36,429 nucleotides of DNA from a virus, in the IMG/VR virus record IMGVR_UViG_3300037847_002356, positions 1 to 36,429 of that record. The stretch is one strand, 5' to 3'. The notes beneath the pieces were generated by a model. That model did not search any database. It saw only the letters and a program-made list of their open reading frames with translations, and was not told where the DNA came from. Below are positions 1 through 6,261 of the stretch, piece by piece. Numbering within the stretch: position 1 is the first letter of the stretch; each line of letters opens with the position of its first letter. The position numbers were made by a program, and so were the translations under genes.

Positions 1-1134
1 CGCTTTGTTGTAGAACGAGATGGTAACGGCAACGTACTAGAAATCGTCACCAAAGAACGTATCGCTAAAAAGCTTATCGAAGATGAACTACCTACTGACC
101 TGAAGGTCGAATCGGTAGTAGATGAAAGCACAATGGGTAAAGAAGAGTGTGATGTATACACACACGTCAAACGTGAGAATAATCGAGTCGTTTGGCATCA
201 AGAAGTGTATGGTCACATCCTTCCTAAGTCTGTAAGTAAAGCACCAATCGATGCTAATCCATGGTTGCCTCTCCGTTTCAACGTTGTTGACGGTGAAGCT
301 TATGGACGTGGACGTGTTGGTCAATTCATTGGTGACCTCAAGTCACTCGAAGCGCTTTCTCAGGCACTCGTAGAAGGCTCTGCAGCAGCCGCTAAAGTTG
401 TATTTGTTGTATCACCCTCAAGTACAACTAAACCCGCCACGCTGGCTGCAGCTGGCAACGGTGCAATCGTCGCTGGACGACCCGATGACATCGGTGTTAT
501 CCAAGTTGGTAAAACTGCTGACTTTAAGACTGCGTTTGATATGACGCAGATTTATGAACGTCGTCTTGCAGAAGCTTTTCTTGTTCTAAATCCACGGAAT
601 GCAGAACGAGTGACTGCTGAAGAGGTCAGGATGACACAACTTGAACTTGAGCAACAGCTTGGAGGATTGTTCTCCCTGTTGACTACTGAGTTCCTTGTGC
701 CTTACCTGAATCGTAAACTGTCCGTAGCACAGAAGACTGGTGACATCCCACGTATTCCTAAGGGAATTGTCAAACCGACAATCGTGGCTGGTATCAATAG
801 TCTTGGTCGCGGTCAGGATGCTGTAAGTCTGGCACAGTTCCTGCAAACCATTGCACAGACAATGGGTCCAGAAGCTATTGCTCAATACATCAACCCCACT
901 GAAGTTGTTAAGCGTCTTGCTGCAGCTCAGGGTATTGATGTTCTTAACCTTGTGAAGTCCGTACAGGAGATCCAAGGTGAGCAGCAAGCTGCACAACAGA
1001 TGCAGCAGCAAGCAATGCAGGCAGAACAACAGACAGCAATGTTGAAGACACCAATGATGGATCCTACAAAGAATCCTGAACTGGCTGCAGGTCTTCAAGC
1101 ACAAGCACAAGCACAAGTTGAACAACAACAATAA
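1..1134 (+). CDS. Portal (head-tail connector) protein, 5' end missing
   Basis: T7 gp8-type portal protein, the dodecameric ring at the capsid vertex through which DNA is packaged and ejected. The reading frame is open from base 1 with no start codon, so the N-terminus lies outside the window. About 377 codons remain. The visible part includes a GRGRVGQF-type segment followed by a helical region typical of podovirus portals. The C-terminus is very rich in Gln and Ala (about residues 315-377 of this fragment), as is common in cyanopodovirus portals. It is followed after 14 bases by the scaffold gene, the usual T7 order (gp8-gp9). An internal ATG at 133 is not the true start, because the frame is open and protein-like upstream of it. 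Confidence 0.9.
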   Translation, partial: RFVVERDGNGNVLEIVTKERIAKKLIEDELPTDLKVESVVDESTMGKEECDVYTHVKRENNRVVWHQEVYGHILPKSVSKAPIDANPWLPLRFNVVDGEAYGRGRVGQFIGDLKSLEALSQALVEGSAAAAKVVFVVSPSSTTKPATLAAAGNGAIVAGRPDDIGVIQVGKTADFKTAFDMTQIYERRLAEAFLVLNPRNAERVTAEEVRMTQLELEQQLGGLFSLLTTEFLVPYLNRKLSVAQKTGDIPRIPKGIVKPTIVAGINSLGRGQDAVSLAQFLQTIAQTMGPEAIAQYINPTEVVKRLAAAQGIDVLNLVKSVQEIQGEQQAAQQMQQQAMQAEQQTAMLKTPMMDPTKNPELAAGLQAQAQAQVEQQQ

Positions 1135-1148
1135 ACAACACACCACCT

Positions 1149-1901
1149 ATGACAACACTTACAGTTGACGGTGCTCCAGAAGAGTCTGGAGAACTGTCCT
1201 CAGAAGAACAAGACTCACTTGCTGTTGGTGAACAGATGCAGCAAGATCAGGAGCAGCTTCTGGCAGGCAAGTACAAGAATACTGAAGACCTTGAGTCAGC
1301 TTATCTTGAACTACAAAAAAAGCTCGGTTCATCTGATAACGAATCTGGAGAACAAGCTGAGCCTGAAAATGCTCCTGAAGACACCACATCTTTTCTAGAT
1401 GAGATTTGGGAGCAATCCCAATCAGAATACAAAGAAGAAACGTTGGAGAAACTGCGTGGGATGGATCCTACGGAGCTTGCCAACATGTACTTGGAGTACA
1501 GAAATCAGGCGTCTAAGCAGGCACCTCAACCACGACAGATGTCCGAACAAGTTGTAAATCAACTCAAGGGTATCGTTGGTGGTGATGCCAACTACAAGAA
1601 CATGACCACTTGGGCAGCATCAAACCTTTCCCAAGAGGAGGTTTCTATGTTTGATCGGGTCATGGATAGTGGCGATCCTAATGCTGCTTTCTTTGCCATC
1701 AACTCTCTTGCTCAGCGTTATCAAGATGCTGTTGGATTTGACGGTAAGATGCTCACTGGTAAAGCTTCCTCTAATAGTAAGCCTGGTTTTAAATCACAGG
1801 CTGAAGTGATTGAAGCTATGCAGGATCCTCGCTATGACCGTGACCCTGCTTACCGGCAAGAGATCATCAACAAACTTGAACTTTCTGACGTTGATTTTTA
1901 A
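1149..1901 (+). CDS. Capsid assembly (scaffolding) protein
   Basis: T7 gp9-type scaffold, which directs procapsid assembly around the portal and then leaves the head. The 250-residue protein is acidic and rich in Glu, Gln and Ser, with a low-complexity N-terminal half and predicted helices, ending in a short C-terminal segment containing the acidic ELSDVDF. Low complexity, acidity and position between portal and capsid are the main grounds for the call, since scaffold sequences diverge quickly. It begins 14 bases after the portal stop. In this phage the capsid gene is separated from it by the psbA insert rather than following directly. Confidence 0.85.
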   Translation: MTTLTVDGAPEESGELSSEEQDSLAVGEQMQQDQEQLLAGKYKNTEDLESAYLELQKKLGSSDNESGEQAEPENAPEDTTSFLDEIWEQSQSEYKEETLEKLRGMDPTELANMYLEYRNQASKQAPQPRQMSEQVVNQLKGIVGGDANYKNMTTWAASNLSQEEVSMFDRVMDSGDPNAAFFAINSLAQRYQDAVGFDGKMLTGKASSNSKPGFKSQAEVIEAMQDPRYDRDPAYRQEIINKLELSDVDF

Positions 1902-1931
1902 CACTAATCACTAAAAATTTGGGAGTCTATT

Positions 1932-2042
1932 ATGCCAATGGTTAATGGTAAAAAGTATCCTTATACCAAAGCTGGTATGAAGGCTGCTGCTACAGCTAAG
2001 AAAAAGAAAACTACTAAAAAACCTGCAGGTAAAAAATACTGA
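1932..2042 (+). CDS. Tiny lysine-rich protein (36 aa)
   Basis: A 36-residue protein beginning MPMVNGKKYPYTKAGM and continuing into an Ala/Lys-rich tail (AKKKKTTKKPAGKKY). Such 'PMVxGKKYPYTxAGM' mini-proteins recur at this site in T7-like marine phages; I know of no proven function. The composition suggests nucleic-acid or capsid-interior binding, which is inference. A GGGAG sequence at 1921-1925 is a plausible ribosome binding site. Its stop codon overlaps the start of the next gene (TGATG), indicating translational coupling in a three-gene run of basic mini-proteins. Confidence 0.75.
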   Translation: MPMVNGKKYPYTKAGMKAAATAKKKKTTKKPAGKKY

Positions 2043-2233
2043 TGGCAAAGAAAAAAAGAGTCGATCAAAAAGCTTTTAACAGTAATTTTGTATCGCAATC
2101 CTTTGACATCGGACCTGGACATAAAGGTGCTCAGAAGGGTGCGAAAATTTACAAGAAAGGAACTAGCACAAACAACCCTCACGAAAAGGATGCGTTCCTG
2201 AAAAGGACGGGTCCACAACTACCTAAGGTTTAA
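2042..2233 (+). CDS. Small basic hypothetical protein (63 aa)
   Basis: A 63-residue Lys-rich protein starting MAKKKRVDQKAF and containing GPGHKGAQKGAKIYKKG. No enzymatic motif is visible. It starts on the last base of the upstream 36-aa gene and is the middle member of three consecutive highly basic mini-genes between scaffold and the psbA cassette. High positive charge would fit a DNA-associated or minor virion protein, but that is only inference. The start is the first ATG of the frame and is fixed by the 1-base overlap. Confidence 0.75.
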   Translation: MAKKKRVDQKAFNSNFVSQSFDIGPGHKGAQKGAKIYKKGTSTNNPHEKDAFLKRTGPQLPKV

Positions 2234-2241
2234 AAAAGATC

Positions 2242-2391
2242 ATGGCAAAACGTGGGCTTTATGCCAACATTCATGCAAAACGAAAAAGGATCGCTGCTGG
2301 TAGTGGCGAAAAAATGAGGAAGCCTGGGTCTAAAGGAGCACCCACGGCTGCCAACTTCAGACGCTCCGCAAAAACTGCTAAAAAAAAGTAA
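2242..2391 (+). CDS. Small basic protein conserved in cyanophages (49 aa)
   Basis: A 49-residue very basic protein, MAKRGLYANIHAKRKRIAAG at the start and Lys-rich at the end. The 'MAKRGLYANIHAKRKRIAAGSGEKMRKPG' pattern is, from memory, widespread in cyanophages and other marine phages as a hypothetical protein. Its function is unknown; the abundance of Lys/Arg suggests nucleic-acid binding. It lies 8 bases after the preceding gene and 10 bases before the secreted beta-protein gene, so it probably shares their transcript. It is short but well supported by family resemblance. Confidence 0.8.
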   Translation: MAKRGLYANIHAKRKRIAAGSGEKMRKPGSKGAPTAANFRRSAKTAKKK

Positions 2392-2401
2392 CTACTTAAT
2401 C

Positions 2402-2746
2402 ATGAAATCTATTATCGCTTCCGGTCTCCTCCTCGGTATGGCACATGGTGCCGCTATTGCCGGTACCTACGTGAATATCGAAGCCAACTCTGGTTGGTCT
2501 GGTACTGACTACGGTGGTTCTGTTATTGATAACCACGTTGGTTTTGAAGGTGACGGTTGGTATTTGCAGGGCGGACCTAGCATTGTCTCGCCTGATGGTG
2601 GCGACAGCACTGTGGAACTGTCTGGCAAAGCTGGCGGTTCTGTTGGTCTCTCTGAAGACCTGTCTCTCTACGGTGAAGTTTCGTTCATCACTGGTGAAGA
2701 TAATAACAACTATGGAACTAAAGTAGGCGTTAAGTACACCTTCTAA
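2402..2746 (+). CDS. Secreted outer-membrane-type beta protein
   Basis: A 114-residue protein with a clear signal peptide: charged start MKS, hydrophobic core about residues 4-18, and likely cleavage after AIA (about residue 21). The mature part of about 94 residues alternates polar and hydrophobic residues in roughly six strands separated by Gly/Asp-rich turns, and ends GVKYTF. The final Phe after an alternating strand is the classic C-terminal signature of outer-membrane beta-barrels. This suggests a protein exported to the host periplasm or outer membrane. It stands just upstream of a terminator and psbA, in the host-takeover gene slot. Exact family is not recognised. Confidence 0.8.
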   Translation: MKSIIASGLLLGMAHGAAIAGTYVNIEANSGWSGTDYGGSVIDNHVGFEGDGWYLQGGPSIVSPDGGDSTVELSGKAGGSVGLSEDLSLYGEVSFITGEDNNNYGTKVGVKYTF

Positions 2747-2758
2747 TGTAATCTATCC

Positions 2759-2795
2759 AGCCCTCCACTGGATGTGAGCCTTGGGAGGGCTTCAT
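2759..2795 (+). terminator. Terminator-like hairpin before psbA
   Basis: AGCCCTCC (2759-2766) pairs with GGAGGGCT (2784-2791), an 8-bp GC-rich stem with a 17-base loop. The following sequence is only weakly T-rich, so termination may be partial or the hairpin may protect or process the mRNA. Confidence 0.6.
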
Positions 2796-2796
2796 T

Positions 2797-2841
2797 AAAG
2801 TGCTCAAATACATACCTCTGGAAACGAATACCCCGCACTTT
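2797..2841 (+). promoter_or_regulatory. 5'-UTR stem-loop closing at the psbA start
   Basis: AAAGTGC (2797-2803) is perfectly complementary to GCACTTT (2835-2841), leaving a 31-base loop; the stem ends two bases before the psbA ATG at 2844. The only purine-rich sequence that could bind ribosomes (TGGAAACGAA, about 2819-2828) lies in the loop. Folding would place the start codon at the foot of a helix, which could modulate psbA translation. Function is inferred. Confidence 0.45.
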
Positions 2842-2843
2842 TA

Positions 2844-3917
2844 ATGACTACTGTACTTGAACAACAGACGTCTACTTGGGAGGAGTTTTGCTCCTGGGTG
2901 ACTTCTACTAATAACCGACTTTATGTTGGCTGGTTTGGGATTCTTATGATCCCTTGTTTGCTGGCTGCTACAATTTGTTTTATCACTGCATTTATTGCAG
3001 CTCCCCCCGTGGACATCGATGGAATCCGTGAACCCGTATCAGGCTCCCTCCTCTATGGAAACAACATTATTTCGGGAGCCGTCGTTCCGAGCAGCAATGC
3101 CATCGGACTACACTTCTACCCAATTTGGGAAGCTAATACACTTGATGAATGGTTGTACAACGGGGGGCCGTACCAGCTCGTCGTTTTCCACTTCCTCATT
3201 GGTGTCTTTGCTTACATGGGACGAGAGTGGGAACTTAGCTATCGACTAGGGATGAGGCCTTGGATCTTTGTTGCTTACTCTGCTCCGGTTGCTGCGGCGA
3301 CTGCTGTCTTCCTTGTTTATCCTTTTGGACAAGGTAGCTTTTCAGACGGTATGCCTCTTGGCATTTCCGGTACTTTTAATTACATGCTTGTTTTCCAAGC
3401 GGAACATAACATCCTCATGCACCCCTTCCACATGTTGGGAGTTGCTGGTGTATTTGGTGGTGCTTTGTTCTCGGCTATGCATGGAAGTCTTGTCACCTCT
3501 TCTCTTATTCGTGAAACGACTGAGGAGGTTAGTCAAAGCTACGGCTACAAGTTTGGTCAGGAAGAAGAGACCTACAACATTGTTGCCGCACATGGCTACT
3601 TCGGACGACTGATCTTCCAATATGCATCTTTTAACAATTCTCGGTCGTTGCATTTCTTCCTCGCAGCTTGGCCGGTCGTGGGCATCTGGTTTACCGCCCT
3701 CGGCGTCAGCACCATGGCTTTCAACCTCAATGGATTCAACTTCAATCAATCCATTACTGAAAGTCAAGGTCATGTGATTAACACATGGGCTGACATTCTC
3801 AACCGTGCCAACCTCGGTTTTGAGGTGATGCATGAGCGGAATGCACATAACTTCCCGCTTGACCTTGCATCCGTGGAGTCAACTCCCGTGGCACTTAAGT
3901 CACCACCAATCGGTTAA
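2844..3917 (+). CDS. psbA: Photosystem II reaction-centre protein D1
   Basis: Phage copy of the D1 protein, which turns over quickly in the host thylakoid; phages express it to keep photosynthesis running during infection. The 357 residues match cyanobacterial D1 throughout: [35 protein letters not shown], the chlorophyll/quinone region [34 protein letters not shown], and the manganese-cluster C-terminus [12 protein letters not shown] followed by a short processed tail. The N-terminus is about two residues shorter than usual. Glu128 (GREWELS) aligns with position 130, where Glu rather than Gln marks the high-light D1 form. There is no intron. The gene is bounded by terminators and inserted between scaffold and capsid. 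Confidence 0.98.
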   Translation: MTTVLEQQTSTWEEFCSWVTSTNNRLYVGWFGILMIPCLLAATICFITAFIAAPPVDIDGIREPVSGSLLYGNNIISGAVVPSSNAIGLHFYPIWEANTLDEWLYNGGPYQLVVFHFLIGVFAYMGREWELSYRLGMRPWIFVAYSAPVAAATAVFLVYPFGQGSFSDGMPLGISGTFNYMLVFQAEHNILMHPFHMLGVAGVFGGALFSAMHGSLVTSSLIRETTEEVSQSYGYKFGQEEETYNIVAAHGYFGRLIFQYASFNNSRSLHFFLAAWPVVGIWFTALGVSTMAFNLNGFNFNQSITESQGHVINTWADILNRANLGFEVMHERNAHNFPLDLASVESTPVALKSPPIG

Positions 3918-3935
3918 TTATTCGTACGTTCATCT

Positions 3936-4100
3936 ATGTTTGACATTCGAGTCTGTGATGATGGTGCCCGCGTTATTCGCGATGCACTTCGGCTGTATAA
4001 AAAACAGTGGCCTGGTGGTCACCCTCAAGAGCAACAGGACATTGAGTTTTTAGAAACGCAGTTCACTAAAATGGTACTTGAGTCAACTATAGACGCATGA
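3936..4100 (+). CDS. Small hypothetical protein downstream of psbA (54 aa)
   Basis: A 54-residue protein starting MFDIRVCDDGARVIRDALRL, with RLYKKQWPGGHPQEQQDIEFLE in the middle (shown in parts: RLYKKQWPGG then HPQEQQDIEFLE). The pattern of a short alpha-helical protein with a conserved WPGG turn resembles small proteins of cyanophages. It has no membrane segment or catalytic motif. It starts 18 bases after psbA and is followed immediately by a strong terminator, so psbA and this gene probably form one short transcription unit. Function is unknown. Confidence 0.75.
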   Translation: MFDIRVCDDGARVIRDALRLYKKQWPGGHPQEQQDIEFLETQFTKMVLESTIDA

Positions 4101-4103
4101 CCG

Positions 4104-4132
4104 CCTAAGCATGGAACGGGGCTTAGGTTTTT
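4104..4132 (+). terminator. Rho-independent terminator after psbA unit
   Basis: CCTAAGC (4104-4110) pairs with GCTTAGG (4121-4127) around a 10-base loop, followed by TTTTT. A textbook intrinsic terminator 4 bases after the stop of the 54-aa gene. Confidence 0.85.
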
Positions 4133-4147
4133 AATAGGTACGAACTA

Positions 4148-4258
4148 ATGTCTAACATCGTTATCCGCTACATCGCAAACGCTAAGAAGAAAGCTGAAAA
4201 CTACAAGGTTGATGCTCTTCGTTATCGCGGTGTAGTTTACAAGCAACTGGTTAAGTGA
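4148..4258 (+). CDS. Tiny protein, DUF4278-like C-terminus (36 aa)
   Basis: A 36-residue basic protein, MSNIVIRYIANAKKKAENYK followed by VDALRYRGVVYKQLVK. The 'LxYRGVxY' ending resembles the short cyanobacterial DUF4278 proteins; this is a by-eye resemblance over about ten residues and is tentative. It lies between two terminators, upstream of the capsid gene, so it may be transcribed separately. Its last codons overlap the 5' strand of a compact RNA-like structure (4246-4290). Confidence 0.6.
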   Translation: MSNIVIRYIANAKKKAENYKVDALRYRGVVYKQLVK

Positions 4259-4290
4259 GCTTACAGGGGGGTGCGAGTCCCCCCGCCAGT
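4246..4290 (+). other. tRNA-like three-way RNA structure
   Basis: ACTGG (4246-4250) pairs with CCAGT (4286-4290). Between them lie two adjacent hairpins: TAAG/CTTA with loop TGAG (4252-4263), and GGGGGG/CCCCCC with loop TGCGAGT (4266-4284). The second hairpin looks like a tRNA T-arm; the loop matches the T-loop consensus TTCRANY except at position 55. No D-arm or anticodon arm of proper size exists, so this is not a functional canonical tRNA. It may be a tRNA remnant, an RNA processing signal, or an mRNA stabiliser. Confidence 0.45.
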
Positions 4291-4334
4291 ATTTGGCATT
4301 GGCCCGTACGCGGACACCCTTTGCCGAACCGGTT

Positions 4335-4373
4335 TGGTAAAGACCTTAAATTTTTACCACAAAATTTTTTTTT
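4335..4373 (+). terminator. Rho-independent terminator upstream of capsid gene
   Basis: TGGTAAA (4335-4341) pairs with TTTACCA (4353-4359), followed by a run of nine T (4365-4373). The stem is AT-rich, so it may work together with the GC-rich structure just upstream. Confidence 0.7.
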
Positions 4374-4404
4374 CAAACGTTTGAAGCTTGTCTAAATAAT
4401 CTTT
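4374..4404 (+). promoter_or_regulatory. Possible capsid promoter with palindrome
   Basis: The perfect palindrome CAAACGTTTG (4374-4383) directly follows a terminator T-run and lies 30 bases before the capsid ATG. Its core CAAACGTTT recurs at 30679-30687, again after a terminator and before a gene block. This placement suits a late phage promoter or operator. The call is inference from position and repetition; the phage polymerase promoter is not known to me. Confidence 0.35.
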
Positions 4405-4413
4405 ATTTTTTAA

Positions 4414-5580
4414 ATGCAATCTTCTGATATGCCCGCGCAACTTTCGCGCCCGGGTCAACTAAACGGTACGGGTGATGCCCGTGCCCTGTATCTTAAACTC
4501 TTCTCTGGAGAGATGTTCAAAGGCTTCCAGAATAATGCGATTGCTCGCGATCTGGTTATGCGCCGTACTCTTAAGAACGGCCGCAGTCTTCAGTTCATCT
4601 ACACAGGTCGTACCACGGCGGAATATCACACACCGGGTAATAGCATCCTTGGTGATTCCGATGGTCGTCCTCCCGTGGCGGAGAAGACCATTACGGTTGA
4701 TGATCTTCTGATCTCCAGTGCATTTTTGTATGATCTCGATGAAGTTCTGTCGCATTATGATATGCGTTCGGAAATTTCTCGCAAGATCGGTTATGCACTT
4801 GCCGAAAAATACGATCGCCTGATCTTCCGTGCTATTGCTAAAGGTGCACGTCAAGCATCTGCCGTCCAATCCGTTGGTAATCCTGCTGTGAGCATGGAAG
4901 AACCCGGTGGTACTCAAATCCAAGTTGGTACCGGTACTGGTACTACTGCTGATGCTTACAATGCTCAGCACCTTGTGTCTGCATTCTTCGATGCAGCTGC
5001 TGCCCTTGACGAAAAAGGAGTCAGCCAAGACGGACGTGTGGGGGTCCTCAACCCACGTCAGTACTACTCCCTGATCCAAGAAGTTGGCAACAACGGACTG
5101 ATCAATCGTGACGAGCAAGGCGCAGGTCTGCAGTCCGGTAAGGGTGTTGTTGAGATCGCTGGTATCAAGATCTACAAGTCCATGAACATTCCGTTCTTGG
5201 GTCAGTACGGCACTGCTTACGGTGGTGACACTGGTGTTACTTCTCCTGGCAACACTGGCGATTTCGTCAGCCCTGACATCGAAGCTGCCCGTAACGAAGA
5301 CACTGGTATTAACAACCACTACGGTAACTCTGACCACTTCGATACCTCCTGCGGTCTGATCTTCCAGCGCGAAGCAGCTGGTTGTGTGGAAGCTATTGCC
5401 CCTCAGGTGCAAGTCACCAGCGGCGATATCCGCACCATCTACCAGGGTGATGTGATCCTGGGTCGTCTCGCCATGGGCGCAGACTTCCTGAACCCTGCTT
5501 GTTGTGTTGAACTGCACGCTACCAACACCGCTGGTTCGGCGTTCGGTACTACCTATCCTGCCAACACTGCTGGCACCTGA
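4414..5580 (+). CDS. Major capsid protein
   Basis: T7 gp10-type capsid protein with the HK97 fold, the icosahedral shell subunit. The 388-residue protein has the family features: an N-terminal GDARALYLKLFSGEM segment, FQNNAIARDLVMRRTLKNGRS, the central DEVLSHYDMRSEISRKIGYALAEKYDR helix region (in parts: DEVLSHYDMRSEISRK, IGYALAEKYDR), and VGVLNPRQYYSLIQ. There is a Gly/Thr-rich insertion at about residues 165-185 and a GDTGVTSPGNTGD loop near residue 270. The codon use is GC-richer and more regular than that of neighbours, as expected of a highly expressed gene. It has a candidate promoter upstream and a terminator directly after it, as T7 gene 10 does. Confidence 0.97.
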   Translation: MQSSDMPAQLSRPGQLNGTGDARALYLKLFSGEMFKGFQNNAIARDLVMRRTLKNGRSLQFIYTGRTTAEYHTPGNSILGDSDGRPPVAEKTITVDDLLISSAFLYDLDEVLSHYDMRSEISRKIGYALAEKYDRLIFRAIAKGARQASAVQSVGNPAVSMEEPGGTQIQVGTGTGTTADAYNAQHLVSAFFDAAAALDEKGVSQDGRVGVLNPRQYYSLIQEVGNNGLINRDEQGAGLQSGKGVVEIAGIKIYKSMNIPFLGQYGTAYGGDTGVTSPGNTGDFVSPDIEAARNEDTGINNHYGNSDHFDTSCGLIFQREAAGCVEAIAPQVQVTSGDIRTIYQGDVILGRLAMGADFLNPACCVELHATNTAGSAFGTTYPANTAGT

Positions 5581-5596
5581 TAGGTCTAATCATACG

Positions 5597-5624
5597 GGAG
5601 TCTCTTCGGAGGCTCCTTTTTTTT
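5597..5624 (+). terminator. Strong Rho-independent terminator after capsid
   Basis: GGAGTCTC (5597-5604) and GAGGCTCC (5609-5616) form an 8-bp stem with one G-T pair, capped by a stable TTCG tetraloop and followed by eight T. It corresponds in position to the T7 terminator after gene 10 and would set the capsid mRNA level above that of the tail genes. Confidence 0.92.
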
Positions 5625-5637
5625 ATCTATGTAAAGA

Positions 5638-6261
5638 ATGACATTTCCAACCACTAACGCTACACAAGAACTACAAGCTATTAACGAAATTCTGGCGTCA
5701 GTCGGTCAAGCGCCTGTTACCACCCTCGATCAAACCAACCCGGACGTTGCGATTGCATATAACACACTTAAACAAGTGTCACGAGAGGTGCAGGCTGAGG
5801 GATGGACATTTAATCAAGAATATCACTACAAGTTTACGCCCAACACTGATGATGAAATTGAGATTCCAAACAATGTACTGCATCTAGATGCCAGTGAAAA
5901 TTCATCTAATGTTGATATTGATACTGTGATTCGTGATGGGAAACTGTACGACCGACATAATCACACTTACAAGTTTACTAATGGTAGTGTTGAATGTGAT
6001 GTGATTTGGTTGTTTGATTGGGTTGATGTACCCAAACCCATTCAGGCATTTATCACAGCACGTGCATCAGCAATTGTTTCTAGTAGGATTGTAGGCGATA
6101 ACACTCAGTACAAAATCCTCCAACAGAACGAAGCTTACACACGAGCTTTGGCAATGGAGTACGACACATCTCAAGCTGATCTGAGCTTCTTTGGTAAACC
6201 TTCTGGAACTGCCAAGAGCACATACAACAGTTTCCAACCATTCCATGCTCTTTATCGATAA
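5638..6261 (+). CDS. Tail tubular protein A (gp11-like adaptor)
   Basis: T7 gp11-type adaptor that forms the ring joining portal to nozzle. The 207-residue length is close to T7 gp11 (196). Family features include the N-terminal helix ELQAINEILASVGQAPV, the VSREVQAEGWTFN segment, and the helical FITARASAIVSSRIVGD stretch, a pattern typical of gp11 homologues. It starts 13 bases after the capsid terminator, and its stop overlaps the gp12-type start by one base (TAATG), so the two tail-tube proteins are translationally coupled. Confidence 0.93.
   Translation: MTFPTTNATQELQAINEILASVGQAPVTTLDQTNPDVAIAYNTLKQVSREVQAEGWTFNQEYHYKFTPNTDDEIEIPNNVLHLDASENSSNVDIDTVIRDGKLYDRHNHTYKFTNGSVECDVIWLFDWVDVPKPIQAFITARASAIVSSRIVGDNTQYKILQQNEAYTRALAMEYDTSQADLSFFGKPSGTAKSTYNSFQPFHALYR

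Noticed and set aside
586-1146. Cys/Leu-rich minus-strand frame opposite portal
   Set aside because: It is the antisense of the Gln-rich portal C-terminus and has no independent support.
4219-4291. Complete tRNA ending at the T-arm-like hairpin
   Set aside because: No 5' acceptor strand pairs with the 3' sequence at the required distance, and D- and anticodon arms are missing; only a tRNA-like mini-structure is supported.
4459-5517. Long minus-strand frame (352 aa) opposite the capsid gene
   Set aside because: It is the complement shadow of a strongly biased, certain capsid gene; no start signal or family resemblance.
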